From: Sabulitectum sp964571965
Lineage (GTDB): Bacteria > Fermentibacterota > Fermentibacteria > Fermentibacterales > JCC-6
DNA: 12,645 nucleotides
Direction of reading: 5' to 3'
NCBI GenBank assembly: GCA_964571965.1
Contig: CAZNFQ010000062.1
Span: 1-12,645, forward strand
Shown here in pieces: positions 1 through 8,300 of the stretch (positions are counted from its first letter, which is position 1; each line of letters begins with the position of its first letter). The notes below the pieces were generated by a model. That model was not told where the DNA came from, searched no databases, and worked only from the letters and a program-made list of their open reading frames with translations. A program made the position numbers and the translations under genes.

Positions 1-62
1 CCATCCTCAAAATCAACCGGAGCTTCACATGACACCGATGAAGCCCGGTAGTACTCCCGCAT
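1..62 (-). CDS. Possible partial CDS running off the left edge
   Basis: An ATG at 62-60 on the minus strand opens a frame that stays open to the window edge and would begin MREYYRASSVSCEAP. The same frame is also open upstream of that ATG to about position 228, so the start is uncertain. No Shine-Dalgarno sequence precedes it. A possible promoter (TTCACA, 16 bases, TATAAA) lies 25 to 55 bases upstream. I do not recognise a family in about 20 residues. The plus strand is an alternative: one frame reads from base 1 to a TAG at 49-51 and could be the end of an upstream gene. Confidence 0.22.
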   Translation of the reverse strand, partial: MREYYRASSVSCEAPVDFED

Positions 63-87
63 GGAATACTGTATGGTAATATGCACA

Positions 88-115
88 TTTATAATCCCGT
101 GTAAACACCTGTGAA
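88..115 (-). promoter_or_regulatory. Possible sigma-70-type promoter, leftward
   Basis: Read on the minus strand, TTCACA (115-110) and TATAAA (93-88) are 16 bases apart. This would place a transcription start near 82, about 20 bases before the ATG at 62. The -35 half overlaps a 12-bp imperfect tandem repeat. The evidence is sequence resemblance only. Confidence 0.25.
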
Positions 116-122
116 AACACCG
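99..122. repeat. Imperfect 12-bp tandem repeat
   Basis: Two adjacent 12-mers, GTGTAAACACCT (99-110) and GTGAAAACACCG (111-122), match at 10 of 12 positions. They lie between the left-edge fragment and the beta-propeller gene, over the -35 half of the possible leftward promoter. They could be a pair of operator half-sites or chance low-complexity sequence. Confidence 0.35.
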
Positions 123-187
123 CAAGAGTTGCGTATTCAGCGGTAGAAGAGCAATATTCCACGGTTGAAAATGAATATCATCTTTGG

Positions 188-202
188 TTGCCTTTCAGGC
201 AA
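188..202 (+). other. Small hairpin upstream of the propeller gene
   Basis: TTGCCT (188-193), loop TTC, AGGCAA (197-202) form a perfect 6-bp stem with a 3-base loop. It ends just before the candidate starts of the next gene. No T-tract follows, so it is not a convincing terminator. It might affect translation initiation. Apart from this hairpin, the tandem repeat and the possible leftward promoter, I see nothing definite in 63-211. Confidence 0.3.
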
Positions 203-220
203 TAATGCAGTTTGGCCCTT

Positions 221-988
221 ATGATTTGCTTTTTATGGATAATAATACACTCTATGTCGGGTTTTTGCGGTGCTGATGGTATGGCTGTCCGGAATCACAG
301 GCTCTATCTCTGCTGCGAGGGCAGTGGAACGGTTCTCAGCTTCGATTCCACGTTCTCGGAACAGGTTGAATGTTCGGGACTCCATTCTCCCGAGGGTATA
401 TACGTTACACAGGAGGGTGCTATTCTTGTTGCCGAGGATACGGCACAGGGCAGAATACTCTCGATTGCTCACGGGGAAACAGAAGTAATCGCGTCTGGTC
501 TTGGCTGCCCCGAGGGGGTGGCCTGCGACAATTCAGGCGAAATATGGTTTACCACAGGAGGATTCCAGGCAGGAGAGCTTTTAACTTCCCTGTGGAGAGT
601 TCGGAACGGTATTCCGGTCAGGGTTTATTCACTTCCATCGGTGTTCAGTTTTTCAGACCTGGAGATCGCCTCAAGCGGAATGATATATGTCTGCAGTGAA
701 TCATCAGGAGCATTCGGGAATGTCTCTGTTTTCTCCTTTGATCCTGATACCGGCGTTTTCCTGCCATTTGCCGCAGGTATTGACTCCTGCGAGGGTATCT
801 GCCTTACTGACGGGGGGTTCCCCATGTATCTCATTTCAGAACCGGGGGCGGTCTTCTCGGTTGACTCATCAGGCACGGCTTCGCTTCTGTGTGAGATCAG
901 CGGAACCCTGGAGGATGTTATACTTTTCAACGGTGAGCTGCTGGTTTCCCGGGACTCTTCCGGTTCCATGATCAGGGTTTCAGAATGA
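221..988 (+). CDS. SMP-30/NHL-like beta-propeller protein
   Basis: The protein has about 255 residues and repeated blade-like units of the form P-E-G-hydrophobic, a short turn, then a hydrophobic strand (SPEGIYVTQEGAILVAED, CPEGVACDNSGEIWFTTGG, and a weaker CEGICLTDGG). This pattern is typical of SMP-30/gluconolactonase and NHL-type propellers, which bind small molecules or act as lactonases. I cannot assign a substrate. At this length it holds at most five or six blades, so the N-terminus may be short. The start is uncertain: ATG 221 gives a hydrophobic N-terminus (MICFLWIII) with no basic residues, TTG 212 adds three residues, and neither has a Shine-Dalgarno sequence. The stop codon overlaps the start of the MATE gene by the tetranucleotide ATGA, so the two are probably translationally coupled. 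Confidence 0.7.
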   Translation: MICFLWIIIHSMSGFCGADGMAVRNHRLYLCCEGSGTVLSFDSTFSEQVECSGLHSPEGIYVTQEGAILVAEDTAQGRILSIAHGETEVIASGLGCPEGVACDNSGEIWFTTGGFQAGELLTSLWRVRNGIPVRVYSLPSVFSFSDLEIASSGMIYVCSESSGAFGNVSVFSFDPDTGVFLPFAAGIDSCEGICLTDGGFPMYLISEPGAVFSVDSSGTASLLCEISGTLEDVILFNGELLVSRDSSGSMIRVSE

Positions 989-2373
989 GTCACGGTGCTC
1001 CTGACTCATACAGATCGATACTGGGAGTTTCTCTGCCCATAATAGCAGGCATGGCAGGCAGAACCATAATGATGTTCTGTGACAGGCTGTTCCTTGCCCG
1101 GCACAGTCAGCTTGAGCTTCTGGCTTCCCTTCCGGCGGGAATACTGAGTTTTACCCTGATGTGCATCGTTTTCGGTACAGTCGGTTATGCCGGCACCTTC
1201 GTTGCACAGTTCTTCGGTGCAGGAGACAGGGACGGCTGTTCACGCTCTCTGGCCCAGGCGCTGTTCCTTACTTTGTTCTCCATTCCGGTTCTTGCAGGGC
1301 TTACCGTCCCGGGACTTATGCTTTTAGGACTCAGCGGTCACAGTCCAGAGGTTCTTGCCCTTGAGAAGACCTATTTCACAATACTCATGCTCTCAAGCGC
1401 AGGACCTGTGTTTACCACTGCGGCATCTTCCTTCTGGAATGGAAGGGGGAAGACAGTGCCTGCAATGCTTGCTGTTCTTGCAGGTTCTGCTGTGAATATC
1501 GTTCTTGATTACCTTATGATCTTCGGGAAAATGGGTTTCCCCGAGATGGGAATAAAGGGTGCCGCCATTGCCACTGCCATTTCATCCTTCATTCCCGGTG
1601 CCATTCTTACCATTGCCGCTTACACAGGGCGAACCGCAAAGAATTACAGAACAAAAGAAAACTTCCGTTTCAGCCGTTCTCTTTCTGCAAGGATAATACG
1701 CTTCGGGCTTCCTTCCGGTCTTCAGATATTCATGGATGTTTCCAGTTTTACGGTTTTCATTTTCATTGCAGGAAGACTTGGAGCGGTTGATTTCACCGCT
1801 AACAACATTGCTTTCAGTGTTAACAATCTGGCTTTCAACCCCCTTCTTGGTTTCAGTTTCGCAACCACTGTAATAGCAGGCAGATGTATTGGAATGGGAA
1901 AACCGGACCTTGCAGTTCGTGCCACAAGAAGAACTCTGCTTGTTTCTCTCTGTTATTTTATTCCCCTGGCCTTCAGCTTCGTTCTGTTTCCCGGCTTCTA
2001 TACAAAACTCTTCTTCAGCCCCGACTCCGGGTGCAGTTTGAACGATCTTTCTTCCACAGCGTCTAAACTACTTGCGATAGTTGCCGTATGGGGGGTATTC
2101 GACGCTGTAAGTCTTATGTACAGCGGGGCCCTCAGGGGCGCAGGCGACACCAGGTTCGTGGTATTGGCCTCAGGCGCACTGGCATGGTTCTTCTGGATCC
2201 CGGGTATCCTCTACCTGTATTTCATCAGGCATTCCGGAATTGTGTCTCTCTGGCTGTTTACCAGTATCTACGTGGCAATCTTCGCTCTGGTGTTCTTTCT
2301 GCGGTTCAGAACAGGAGTGTGGAGGAGGATCGATCTTCTGGGAAGGAAGCACGACATACCACTTTCCGACTGA
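985..2373 (+). CDS. MATE family efflux transporter
   Basis: The product is a 462-residue, highly hydrophobic inner-membrane protein with the two-repeat, roughly 12-helix layout of the multidrug and toxic compound extrusion family (NorM/DinF type), which exports cationic drugs or metabolites using a Na+ or H+ gradient. The first repeat opens with SLPIIAGMAGRTIMMFCDRL and includes GTVGYAGTFVAQFFGAGD. The second opens near residue 240 with FGLPSGLQIFMDVSSF and includes GFSFATTVIAGRCIGMGK. Both show the family's small-residue-rich helix 1 and the later G-x-G/N-x-G-R-type loops. Length is normal for the family. The ATG lies inside the stop codon of the propeller gene, with only a weak AGGG upstream, so coupling is likely. 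Transport substrate cannot be read from sequence. Confidence 0.93.
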   Translation: MSHGAPDSYRSILGVSLPIIAGMAGRTIMMFCDRLFLARHSQLELLASLPAGILSFTLMCIVFGTVGYAGTFVAQFFGAGDRDGCSRSLAQALFLTLFSIPVLAGLTVPGLMLLGLSGHSPEVLALEKTYFTILMLSSAGPVFTTAASSFWNGRGKTVPAMLAVLAGSAVNIVLDYLMIFGKMGFPEMGIKGAAIATAISSFIPGAILTIAAYTGRTAKNYRTKENFRFSRSLSARIIRFGLPSGLQIFMDVSSFTVFIFIAGRLGAVDFTANNIAFSVNNLAFNPLLGFSFATTVIAGRCIGMGKPDLAVRATRRTLLVSLCYFIPLAFSFVLFPGFYTKLFFSPDSGCSLNDLSSTASKLLAIVAVWGVFDAVSLMYSGALRGAGDTRFVVLASGALAWFFWIPGILYLYFIRHSGIVSLWLFTSIYVAIFALVFFLRFRTGVWRRIDLLGRKHDIPLSD

Positions 2374-2430
2374 TTCAGGTTGCTTTTTCAGCGATCCGCT
2401 CAGATGTTCGTGTTATAAGGAAGGATTGAA

Positions 2431-4236
2431 ATGTCTGTTTTAAGCACCATCGCAGCAATTCTGATCGCAGGTCCCATTCCTGTGGATTATGTTGATATTG
2501 AACGATATCCCTCTGTACACGAAGAGTTCGTTCAGGAGTTCGGCAGTTCGTATAACGGTGAGGTAACCGTTTTCGATACCGGCGGAGAGAACGATCTTAC
2601 GGGGACAGTCTACGGTTTTCTGCCCTACTGGGTGAATCAGGCATGGATCCAGTACGATCTGGTGTCCGTTCTTGCGGTTTTCAGTGTTGACATGGGTTCA
2701 GACGGGACCATAACCAATTATCACGGATACCCTTCGGTGTTCCAGTCCGCCATGGATCAGGCACACGCCTCGGGGGGAGAGGTGGTGGTCACGGTAACCA
2801 ACTTTTCGGCCAGTTCAATTCATTCAATACTTACCACCGGAAAGACAACTGCAATTACATCCATAAGCGATCTTGTCACAGGTTCTTCTGCAGATGGTGC
2901 ATGCATCGATTTCGAGAATGTGCAGGGAAGCGACGCGGACAGTCTTGTTGCTTTTATGGAAGGCCTGAGAGCGGCCCTTCCCGATGCCCACATATCCATC
3001 TGTACACCTGTGGTGGACTGGGCAGGTGCCTTCGACTACAGTTCACTGGCGGAGACCTGTGATGCTCTGATGATGATGTGCTACGCCTTTGCAGGCAGCT
3101 GGAGCACAGTCGCCGGGCCTAACGCTCCCCTGGTAGGATGGGGCAGTTCACCGGAATCCTCCAGCAACATGGCCTGGGCGTTATGTGATTATGTGAGGTA
3201 TGCCCCTGAAGTCCACGAGAAGCTGGTAGTGGGGCTTCCCTATTACGGGCATCAGTGGCAGACCACCTCACAGTACCCCCATTCAGGCGGTTCCGGCTGT
3301 GCCACCCTGTTTTACACCACTCTGGCTGACAGAGCGGCAACCTACGGAGCCCTCTGGGACGACGAATCCCAGACACCTTACTACACCTTCTATTCAGGCG
3401 GGTGGAACCAGGGGTGGTACGATGACCCCCTTTCTCTGGGATTGAAGTACGACATGGTGAGAATGGCGGGGATGCAGGGTGTGGGCATCTGGGCGCTGGG
3501 GTACGACGGAGACCTTCCTGAACTCTGGGACCAGCTTGAAGAAAGCTTTACTGTTCCCCCCGGGAATGACATGATGACGGACAACCTGGAAGACTGCTGT
3601 ACTCTCCATGGCCCAGCTTCATACTGGCATCCCTACACCGAAGGCGGCCAGTATCACACTTTCTTCTACACGGGATCCATTTCTTCCGGCCCCGATGTCA
3701 ACTGGGTACAGTGGAACTGTCATCTTCCCGACAGCACCGGAAGCTATTTTCTGGAGGTGTACATCCCGCCCACAGGCCAGGCTGACGTTACCTACCATGT
3801 GGCTCATACCGGGGGGGAAGACAGCGTTACGGTGGATCAGTCGGCCTTTTCAGAGCAGTGGGTTTCCCTGGGCGGACCCTATCCGGCATCAGGCGGGCTT
3901 TCCGTTTCAGCAGGCGACAACACCGGATCTTCAGGGGACAGAATTGCCGTGGACGCAGTAAGATTCACCCAGTTCACCGGGATATCATCTGATTCGACCC
4001 GGCCTGTTTCCGCTGGTCTTCAGGTTTCGGCGAGTCCTTCATCGTCTTTTACCGTTGTTTCTGCCTCCGGCGGAGTCCTAAGAGTGCACGACCTTTCGGG
4101 AAGAATCATCTTCCGCACGGTTATGGAGCCTGGAGAGTGCATTACTTGGAACGAAACCGCCGCAGCGGGAGTATATATCCTGAGTCTTGAAAACCACGGT
4201 GAGTTTCAGTCCCGCGAGGTCGTACTGATTAGATAG
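2431..4236 (+). CDS. Secreted GH18 glycosidase with golvesin-like module and sorting tail
   Basis: The product is a 601-residue exported glycoside hydrolase of family 18 (chitinase or YaaH/SleL-type N-acetylglucosaminidase). A short hydrophobic N-terminus (MSVLSTIAAILIAG) looks like a signal peptide, though it lacks basic residues. The catalytic motif is D155-GACI-D160-F-E162, matching the DGxxxDFE form, with Glu162 as the expected acid/base. MMMCYAF (near 212) and GIWALGYDGDL (near 353) match later barrel strands. Residues about 380-515 resemble the C-terminal module of golvesin and xanthan lyase (TYHVAHTGGEDSVTVDQ, QWVSLGGPY, DRIAVDAVRF), probably a carbohydrate- or surface-binding domain. 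Residues about 530-601 (LRVHDLSGRII, AAGVYILSL, REVVLIR) resemble a type IX sorting/FlgD-like tail. Start is fixed by AAGGAAGG upstream. Likely substrate is chitin-like or peptidoglycan glycan. Confidence 0.9.
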   Translation: MSVLSTIAAILIAGPIPVDYVDIERYPSVHEEFVQEFGSSYNGEVTVFDTGGENDLTGTVYGFLPYWVNQAWIQYDLVSVLAVFSVDMGSDGTITNYHGYPSVFQSAMDQAHASGGEVVVTVTNFSASSIHSILTTGKTTAITSISDLVTGSSADGACIDFENVQGSDADSLVAFMEGLRAALPDAHISICTPVVDWAGAFDYSSLAETCDALMMMCYAFAGSWSTVAGPNAPLVGWGSSPESSSNMAWALCDYVRYAPEVHEKLVVGLPYYGHQWQTTSQYPHSGGSGCATLFYTTLADRAATYGALWDDESQTPYYTFYSGGWNQGWYDDPLSLGLKYDMVRMAGMQGVGIWALGYDGDLPELWDQLEESFTVPPGNDMMTDNLEDCCTLHGPASYWHPYTEGGQYHTFFYTGSISSGPDVNWVQWNCHLPDSTGSYFLEVYIPPTGQADVTYHVAHTGGEDSVTVDQSAFSEQWVSLGGPYPASGGLSVSAGDNTGSSGDRIAVDAVRFTQFTGISSDSTRPVSAGLQVSASPSSSFTVVSASGGVLRVHDLSGRIIFRTVMEPGECITWNETAAAGVYILSLENHGEFQSREVVLIR

Positions 4237-4247
4237 GAAAGGTAAGC

Positions 4248-4817
4248 ATGCGTTCTATTATTTCACTTCTTATTCTGGTTTCATTCTCTGCTTCTGCCAT
4301 GGAAATTGTTGCGGGCGAGCAGATGCAGCCTTCATCGGACCCGTTCTGCGGCAGTTGAGGTTCCTCTGCAAAACACTACCAGGTGGTAGTGCCCGAGGAA
4401 CATTTCGACGGTTCGATGATCATTACCGCCATTGCCTTCGAAAGGGCTCCAATGGGTTCATCATCAGTTCTTCTGGAAGACTTCAAGATAAGTCTGGGCA
4501 TTGCTGGAGGAGATGAACTGGGAAGTGATTTCGGTGCGAACCCCGTGGAAGGTTCCATTCTTCAGCCTGTATTCAGCGGAGCAACCGTTTCCGCCGCAGA
4601 CAACGGCAATGGAAGAGTCGTTTTCCTGCTGGATTCTCCATACGAATACTCCGGCGGGAACCTGCTTATAGACTTCTCTTTCGCGGATGTAAGCGGCAAT
4701 ATGTATGTGTGGAGCTGGGATGCCGGCGGGAATACCATTCTGGCGGCAAACGGCACGGCTGCCACCACTGGAACGCCCTACGCTTTCCCTCCTGTCATAG
4801 TGATCAAGGGTCAGTAG
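4248..4817 (+). CDS. Exported protein with in-frame TGA; candidate selenoprotein
   Basis: The gene starts at ATG 4248 behind AGGAAAGG, 11 bases after the GH18 stop. The frame runs to TAG 4815-4817 with a single interruption, TGA at 4356-4358 (codon 37). The full product would be 189 residues. Residues 1-17 (MRSIISLLILVSFSASA) form a clear signal peptide. The mature part begins near Met18 and carries Cys34-Gly-Ser-[TGA37]. The rest looks like an all-beta secreted domain (HYQVVVPEEHFDGSMIITAIAFE, a GGNLLIDFSF strand); I do not recognise a named family. Codon use and protein quality are alike on both sides of the TGA. A two-tier hairpin starts one base after it, as expected of a bacterial SECIS element, giving a CxxU motif. 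The alternative is a TGG (Trp) to TGA nonsense change, which would leave a 36-residue peptide and a dead gene. It probably shares a transcript with the glycosidase. Confidence 0.7.
4359..4401 (+). promoter_or_regulatory. SECIS-like two-tier hairpin after in-frame TGA
   Basis: The lower stem is GTTCCTC (4360-4366) paired with GAGGAAC (4395-4401), 7 perfect base pairs. An asymmetric internal loop follows (4367-4373 against 4392-4394). The upper stem is CACTACC (4374-4380) paired with GGTAGTG (4385-4391), again 7 perfect base pairs, closing on the loop AGGT (4381-4384). The loop starts 22 bases after the TGA. From memory, the E. coli fdhF SECIS has an AGGUCU apical loop about 17 bases after its UGA, and bacterial SECIS elements generally need a G near the start of the loop; this hairpin fits both. 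No T-tract follows, so it is not a terminator. Confidence 0.6.
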
Positions 4818-5247
4818 TTTTTACGAATTGATCCAGGGGCAGGTCACCTTCCAGGGCAAAGACCACTTCTCCTGCCCCAACAGCTGTTTTTTCTATGCGC
4901 AAATCACCGGATACCTTTGCGGTGAGGAGTGCTTTCTGGGGATCGAAAACCAGAGTTCTTTCGCATAGGCTCAGTCCCCATTCTTCTCCGGTTTCAGCGA
5001 TTCTGCCCAACAGCAGGGAAGCAATGGGATTTCCCAGTGCACCTGCGTCAACTGTTGCCGTCAGATGTCTGCCGTCTGCTCCGAAGGCTATGGTGAACTT
5101 GAAGCTCAGACCTTTTTTCACACGCACCGCCATGGAGCCCTCTGTGGAACGAACGGTGACGGATGAAACAGGAAGATCCTGCTTCTTCAGTATCTTGTTT
5201 ATCTCTTCGTCCGTAAATGAAATTACCGCTGATCTAAGTTTCATCAT
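4804..5247 (-). CDS. Hypothetical protein, 147 residues
   Basis: A plausible small gene with a very strong ribosome binding region (AGGGAAGGGGGA directly before tandem ATG codons at 5247 and 5244). I do not recognise the family. The protein lacks a signal peptide or membrane helix. It begins with a charged helical stretch (FTDEEINKILKKQDL) and continues as alternating strands (FKFTIAFGADGRHLTATVDA, LTAKVSGDLRI, GEVVFALEGDLPLD). This pattern is reminiscent of small lipid-binding beta-rich domains such as DUF2993/LmeA, but that is a guess. Its 3' end overlaps the end of the rightward exported-protein gene by 14 bases, tail to tail. It sits 62 bases beyond nifJ, past that gene's terminator, so it may have its own promoter or depend on read-through. 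Confidence 0.7.
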   Translation of the reverse strand: MMKLRSAVISFTDEEINKILKKQDLPVSSVTVRSTEGSMAVRVKKGLSFKFTIAFGADGRHLTATVDAGALGNPIASLLLGRIAETGEEWGLSLCERTLVFDPQKALLTAKVSGDLRIEKTAVGAGEVVFALEGDLPLDQFVKTTDP

Positions 5248-5271
5248 TCCCCCTTCCCTGCATATATAAGA

Positions 5272-5297
5272 AAGGGGAGGGCGGCTGCCCTCCCCTT
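5272..5297 (-). terminator. Rho-independent terminator of nifJ
   Basis: AAGGGGAGGGC (5272-5282) and GCCCTCCCCTT (5287-5297) form a perfect 11-bp stem with a 4-base loop. Read leftwards, it starts 13 bases after the nifJ stop and is followed by TTCTTATATAT. On the plus strand no T-rich tract follows, so it acts leftwards. Confidence 0.85.
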
Positions 5298-5309
5298 CAA
5301 GGTTCCGTG

Positions 5310-8300
5310 CTATTCGCCGCCGGTCCAGTCCATCTCCGCCATCTGCTCGTAAAGATGATATTTACGGTCGATGTCCTTCTGGGCAGCGGAGATGAGCTTT
5401 TCAGCGTGTTCCGGATTGCTGTTCAGAAGGGAACTCCACCGGACTTCGGTTTCGGCGAACTTATGGAACGGGATAGCCGGCTTCTTGCTGTCCAGCTGAA
5501 GTGGGCATTCTCCGTTATCTATACGCCTTGGATCGAACCGGTAGAGGGGCCAGAGTCCGCTGTTCACAGCCATCTTCTGATCATCCATACCCCTGGTCAT
5601 GTTTATGCCGTGGGCAATACAGTGGCTGTAGGCAATGATTATGGAAGGGCCGTCGTAGCTTTCAGCCTCGCTGAATGCCTTCACGGTCTGATTCCAGTTT
5701 GCTCCCATGGCTATCTGGGCCACGTAAATGTTGCCGTAGGTCATGCTTATCATGCCCAGATCCTTCTTGGGCATTGGTTTTCCCGCCGCGGCGAATTTTG
5801 CAACCGCCCCCATTGGTGTGGCCTTTGAGCACTGACCTCCGGTATTGGAGTAAACACCGGTGTCCAGAACGAGAACATTAACGTTCTTGCCCTGGGCGAG
5901 GACGTGGTCGAGGCCGCCATAGCCTATGTCGTAGGCCCAGCCGTCTCCACCGAGAATCCAGACCGATCTTGGTACGAAGTAGTCAGAGAGGGATTCCAGC
6001 TGTCTTGCTTCCGGCGTGTCTATTGCCGAAAGCGCTTTCATGAGGTAGCCGATCCTTTCCCTCTGCTGGGCAATTTCCAGCTCGTTTTCACACTTCGAGT
6101 TAAGAAGGCTCTTGATCAGGTTCTCGTCCAGCTTGTCTGCCATACCGGTGAGCAGCTCCACTGCGTTTTCAGTGTGCTTGTCGGTGGTAAGCTTGAAGCC
6201 GAAACCGAATTCAGCCGCGTCTTCGAAAAGGCTGTTGTTCCATGATGGTCCCCTGCCGCATGAATCCTTTGCATAAGGGGTTGTGGGAAGGTTGCCGCCG
6301 TATATGGATGAACAGCCAGTGGCGTTTGCGATGACCGACCTGTCTCCGAAGAGCTGCGTGAGAAGCTTCACGTAGGGAGTTTCACCGCATCCGGCACAGG
6401 CTCCTGAGTACTCGAAGAGAGGTCTTAAGAGCTGGCTTTCCTTTACCGTCGAGGTGTTGAGCTCCGTTCTGTCGTAGTCTGGAATTTCAAGGAAGAATTT
6501 GTAGTTTTCGGCTTCGGCGTCTCTGAGGGGGGCCTGCGGTGTCATGTTGATAGCTTTTCTGCCTTCAACTTCCTTGTTCCTTGCAGGGCAGGTGTGAACG
6601 CAGGCTCCGCATCCGGTGCAGTCCTCAGGAGCGATCTGGTTCGCGAAGACAAGGTCCTTGAACTTGCCTTTGCCCTCTGCCGTTTTGAAGGTTTCGGGGG
6701 CGTTCTCAAGAAGCTTCCTGTCGAAGTACTTCATTCGGATTGCCGCATGGGGGCAGACAAGGTTGCACAGACCGCACTGTATACAGACTTCGGGATCCCA
6801 TACGGGTATCTCCAGGGCGATGTTCCTCTTTTCCCACTGGGTGGTACCTGTGGGCCAGGTTCCGTCCACGGGCATATCGCTTACCGGTACGTCATCACCG
6901 TTCTGTGACATGATCCTGGCGGTAACCCTCTTCACGAATTCAGGGGCCTCTTCAGATACCACAGGCGGTATCTCGATGCTGCTTGTGACCTCATCAGGGT
7001 AACTGACCTGGTGGAGGTTCGCCACTGCCTGATCCACGGCGTTGAAGTTCTTTTTGACTATTTCTTCACCCTTCTTGCCGTAGGTCTTCTTAATTGCGCC
7101 CTTGATTTTCTCTATTGCTTCGTCTTTTTCCAGAACACCGCTGATAGCGAAGAAGCATGTCTGCATTATCGTGTTGATGCGGACGCCCATTCCGGTTTTC
7201 TTTGCCACCTCGTATGCGTCTATTACGTAGAAATTCAGCTTTTTGTGGATGATGGCCTTCTGCACCTTCTTCGGGAGGTTGTCCCATATCTCATCGGCAC
7301 CGAAGGGTGTGTTGAGAAGGAAAGTAGCGCCTTTGTCGGCGTACTTCAGAACGTCGTACTTCTCCATGAAAACGGTCTGATGGCAGGCCACGAAGTTGGC
7401 TTTGCTGATCAGGCATGTGTGTCTGATGGGTCTGGGGCCGAACCTGAGGTGACTCACGGTAAGGGCCCCTGCCTTTTTCGAATCGTAAACGAAATAGCCC
7501 TGAGCGTAGTAGTCTGTGGTTTCGCCGATTATCTTGATGGTGTTCTTGTTGGCTCCAACGGTTCCATCGGAACCGAGACCGAGGAAAACCGCCTGGTGAA
7601 GGCCTTCTTCGCCCAGGTCCAGTTCGGGTATGTCAAGGCTTGTATGGGTTACATCATCATTTATGCCAACGGTGAAACCGTTCTTCTGTTCACCGCGTGC
7701 GTTGTTGAATACTGCAAGGACCCTGGGAGGGCAGAATTCCTTGCTGGAAAGACCGTAGCGGCCTCCAAGAACCTTGATGCCGGTTCTTCCTGAATTTGTC
7801 AGGGCGGTTATGACATCCTTGTAGAGGGGCTCTCCGTCGTTACCGGGCTCCTTGGTTCTGTCGAGAACACTGAGGGTTTTCACCGTTTCGGGAATGGACG
7901 AGATGAAGGCGGACGCGTCGAAGGGACGATAGAGCCTGACCTTGAGAACGCCTACTTTCTCACCCTTTTTAACAAGGTGTTCCACGGTTTCGTGGGCCAC
8001 TTCACAGCCGGAACCCATGAGGATAACAACATGCTCCGCATCCGGGGCGCCCACATAGTCGAAAAGATTGTATCTGCGTCCGGTGAGCTCCGCAAAGAGA
8101 TTCATGTATTCCTGTACAATTGCAGGTGTGGCGTCATAGTAAGGGTTCACGCTTTCCCTGCCCTGGAAGTACACATCGGGATTCTGGCTTGTTCCCCTTA
8201 CAACGGGATGATTGGGATTAAGACCCCTGTGTCTGTGGGCGAAGACAAGTTCGTCGTCGATCATTTTCCTGAGTACTTCGTCATCCAGGGGCTCTATCTT

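Noticed and set aside
2374..2430. Promoter between the MATE and GH18 genes
   Set aside because: A TTATAA is present near 2413 but no -35 box lies at a suitable distance. The 57-base gap could simply be internal to a transcript.
4356..4358. TGA reassigned to an amino acid throughout the genome
   Set aside because: TGA ends the propeller gene, the MATE gene and the 147-residue gene at sensible family lengths, and Trp is coded by TGG throughout. Any recoding here must be local.
4360..4401. The hairpin after the in-frame TGA as a transcription terminator
   Set aside because: No T-tract follows on either strand, and the same reading frame continues for 150 more codons with good protein quality.
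4895..5269. Plus-strand open frame opposite the 147-residue gene
   Set aside because: The minus-strand frame has a far better ribosome site and a more protein-like sequence.
7011..7793. Plus-strand open frame (260 codons) opposite nifJ
   Set aside because: Antisense to the ferredoxin-linked part of nifJ, with no recognisable motif and no regulatory signals.
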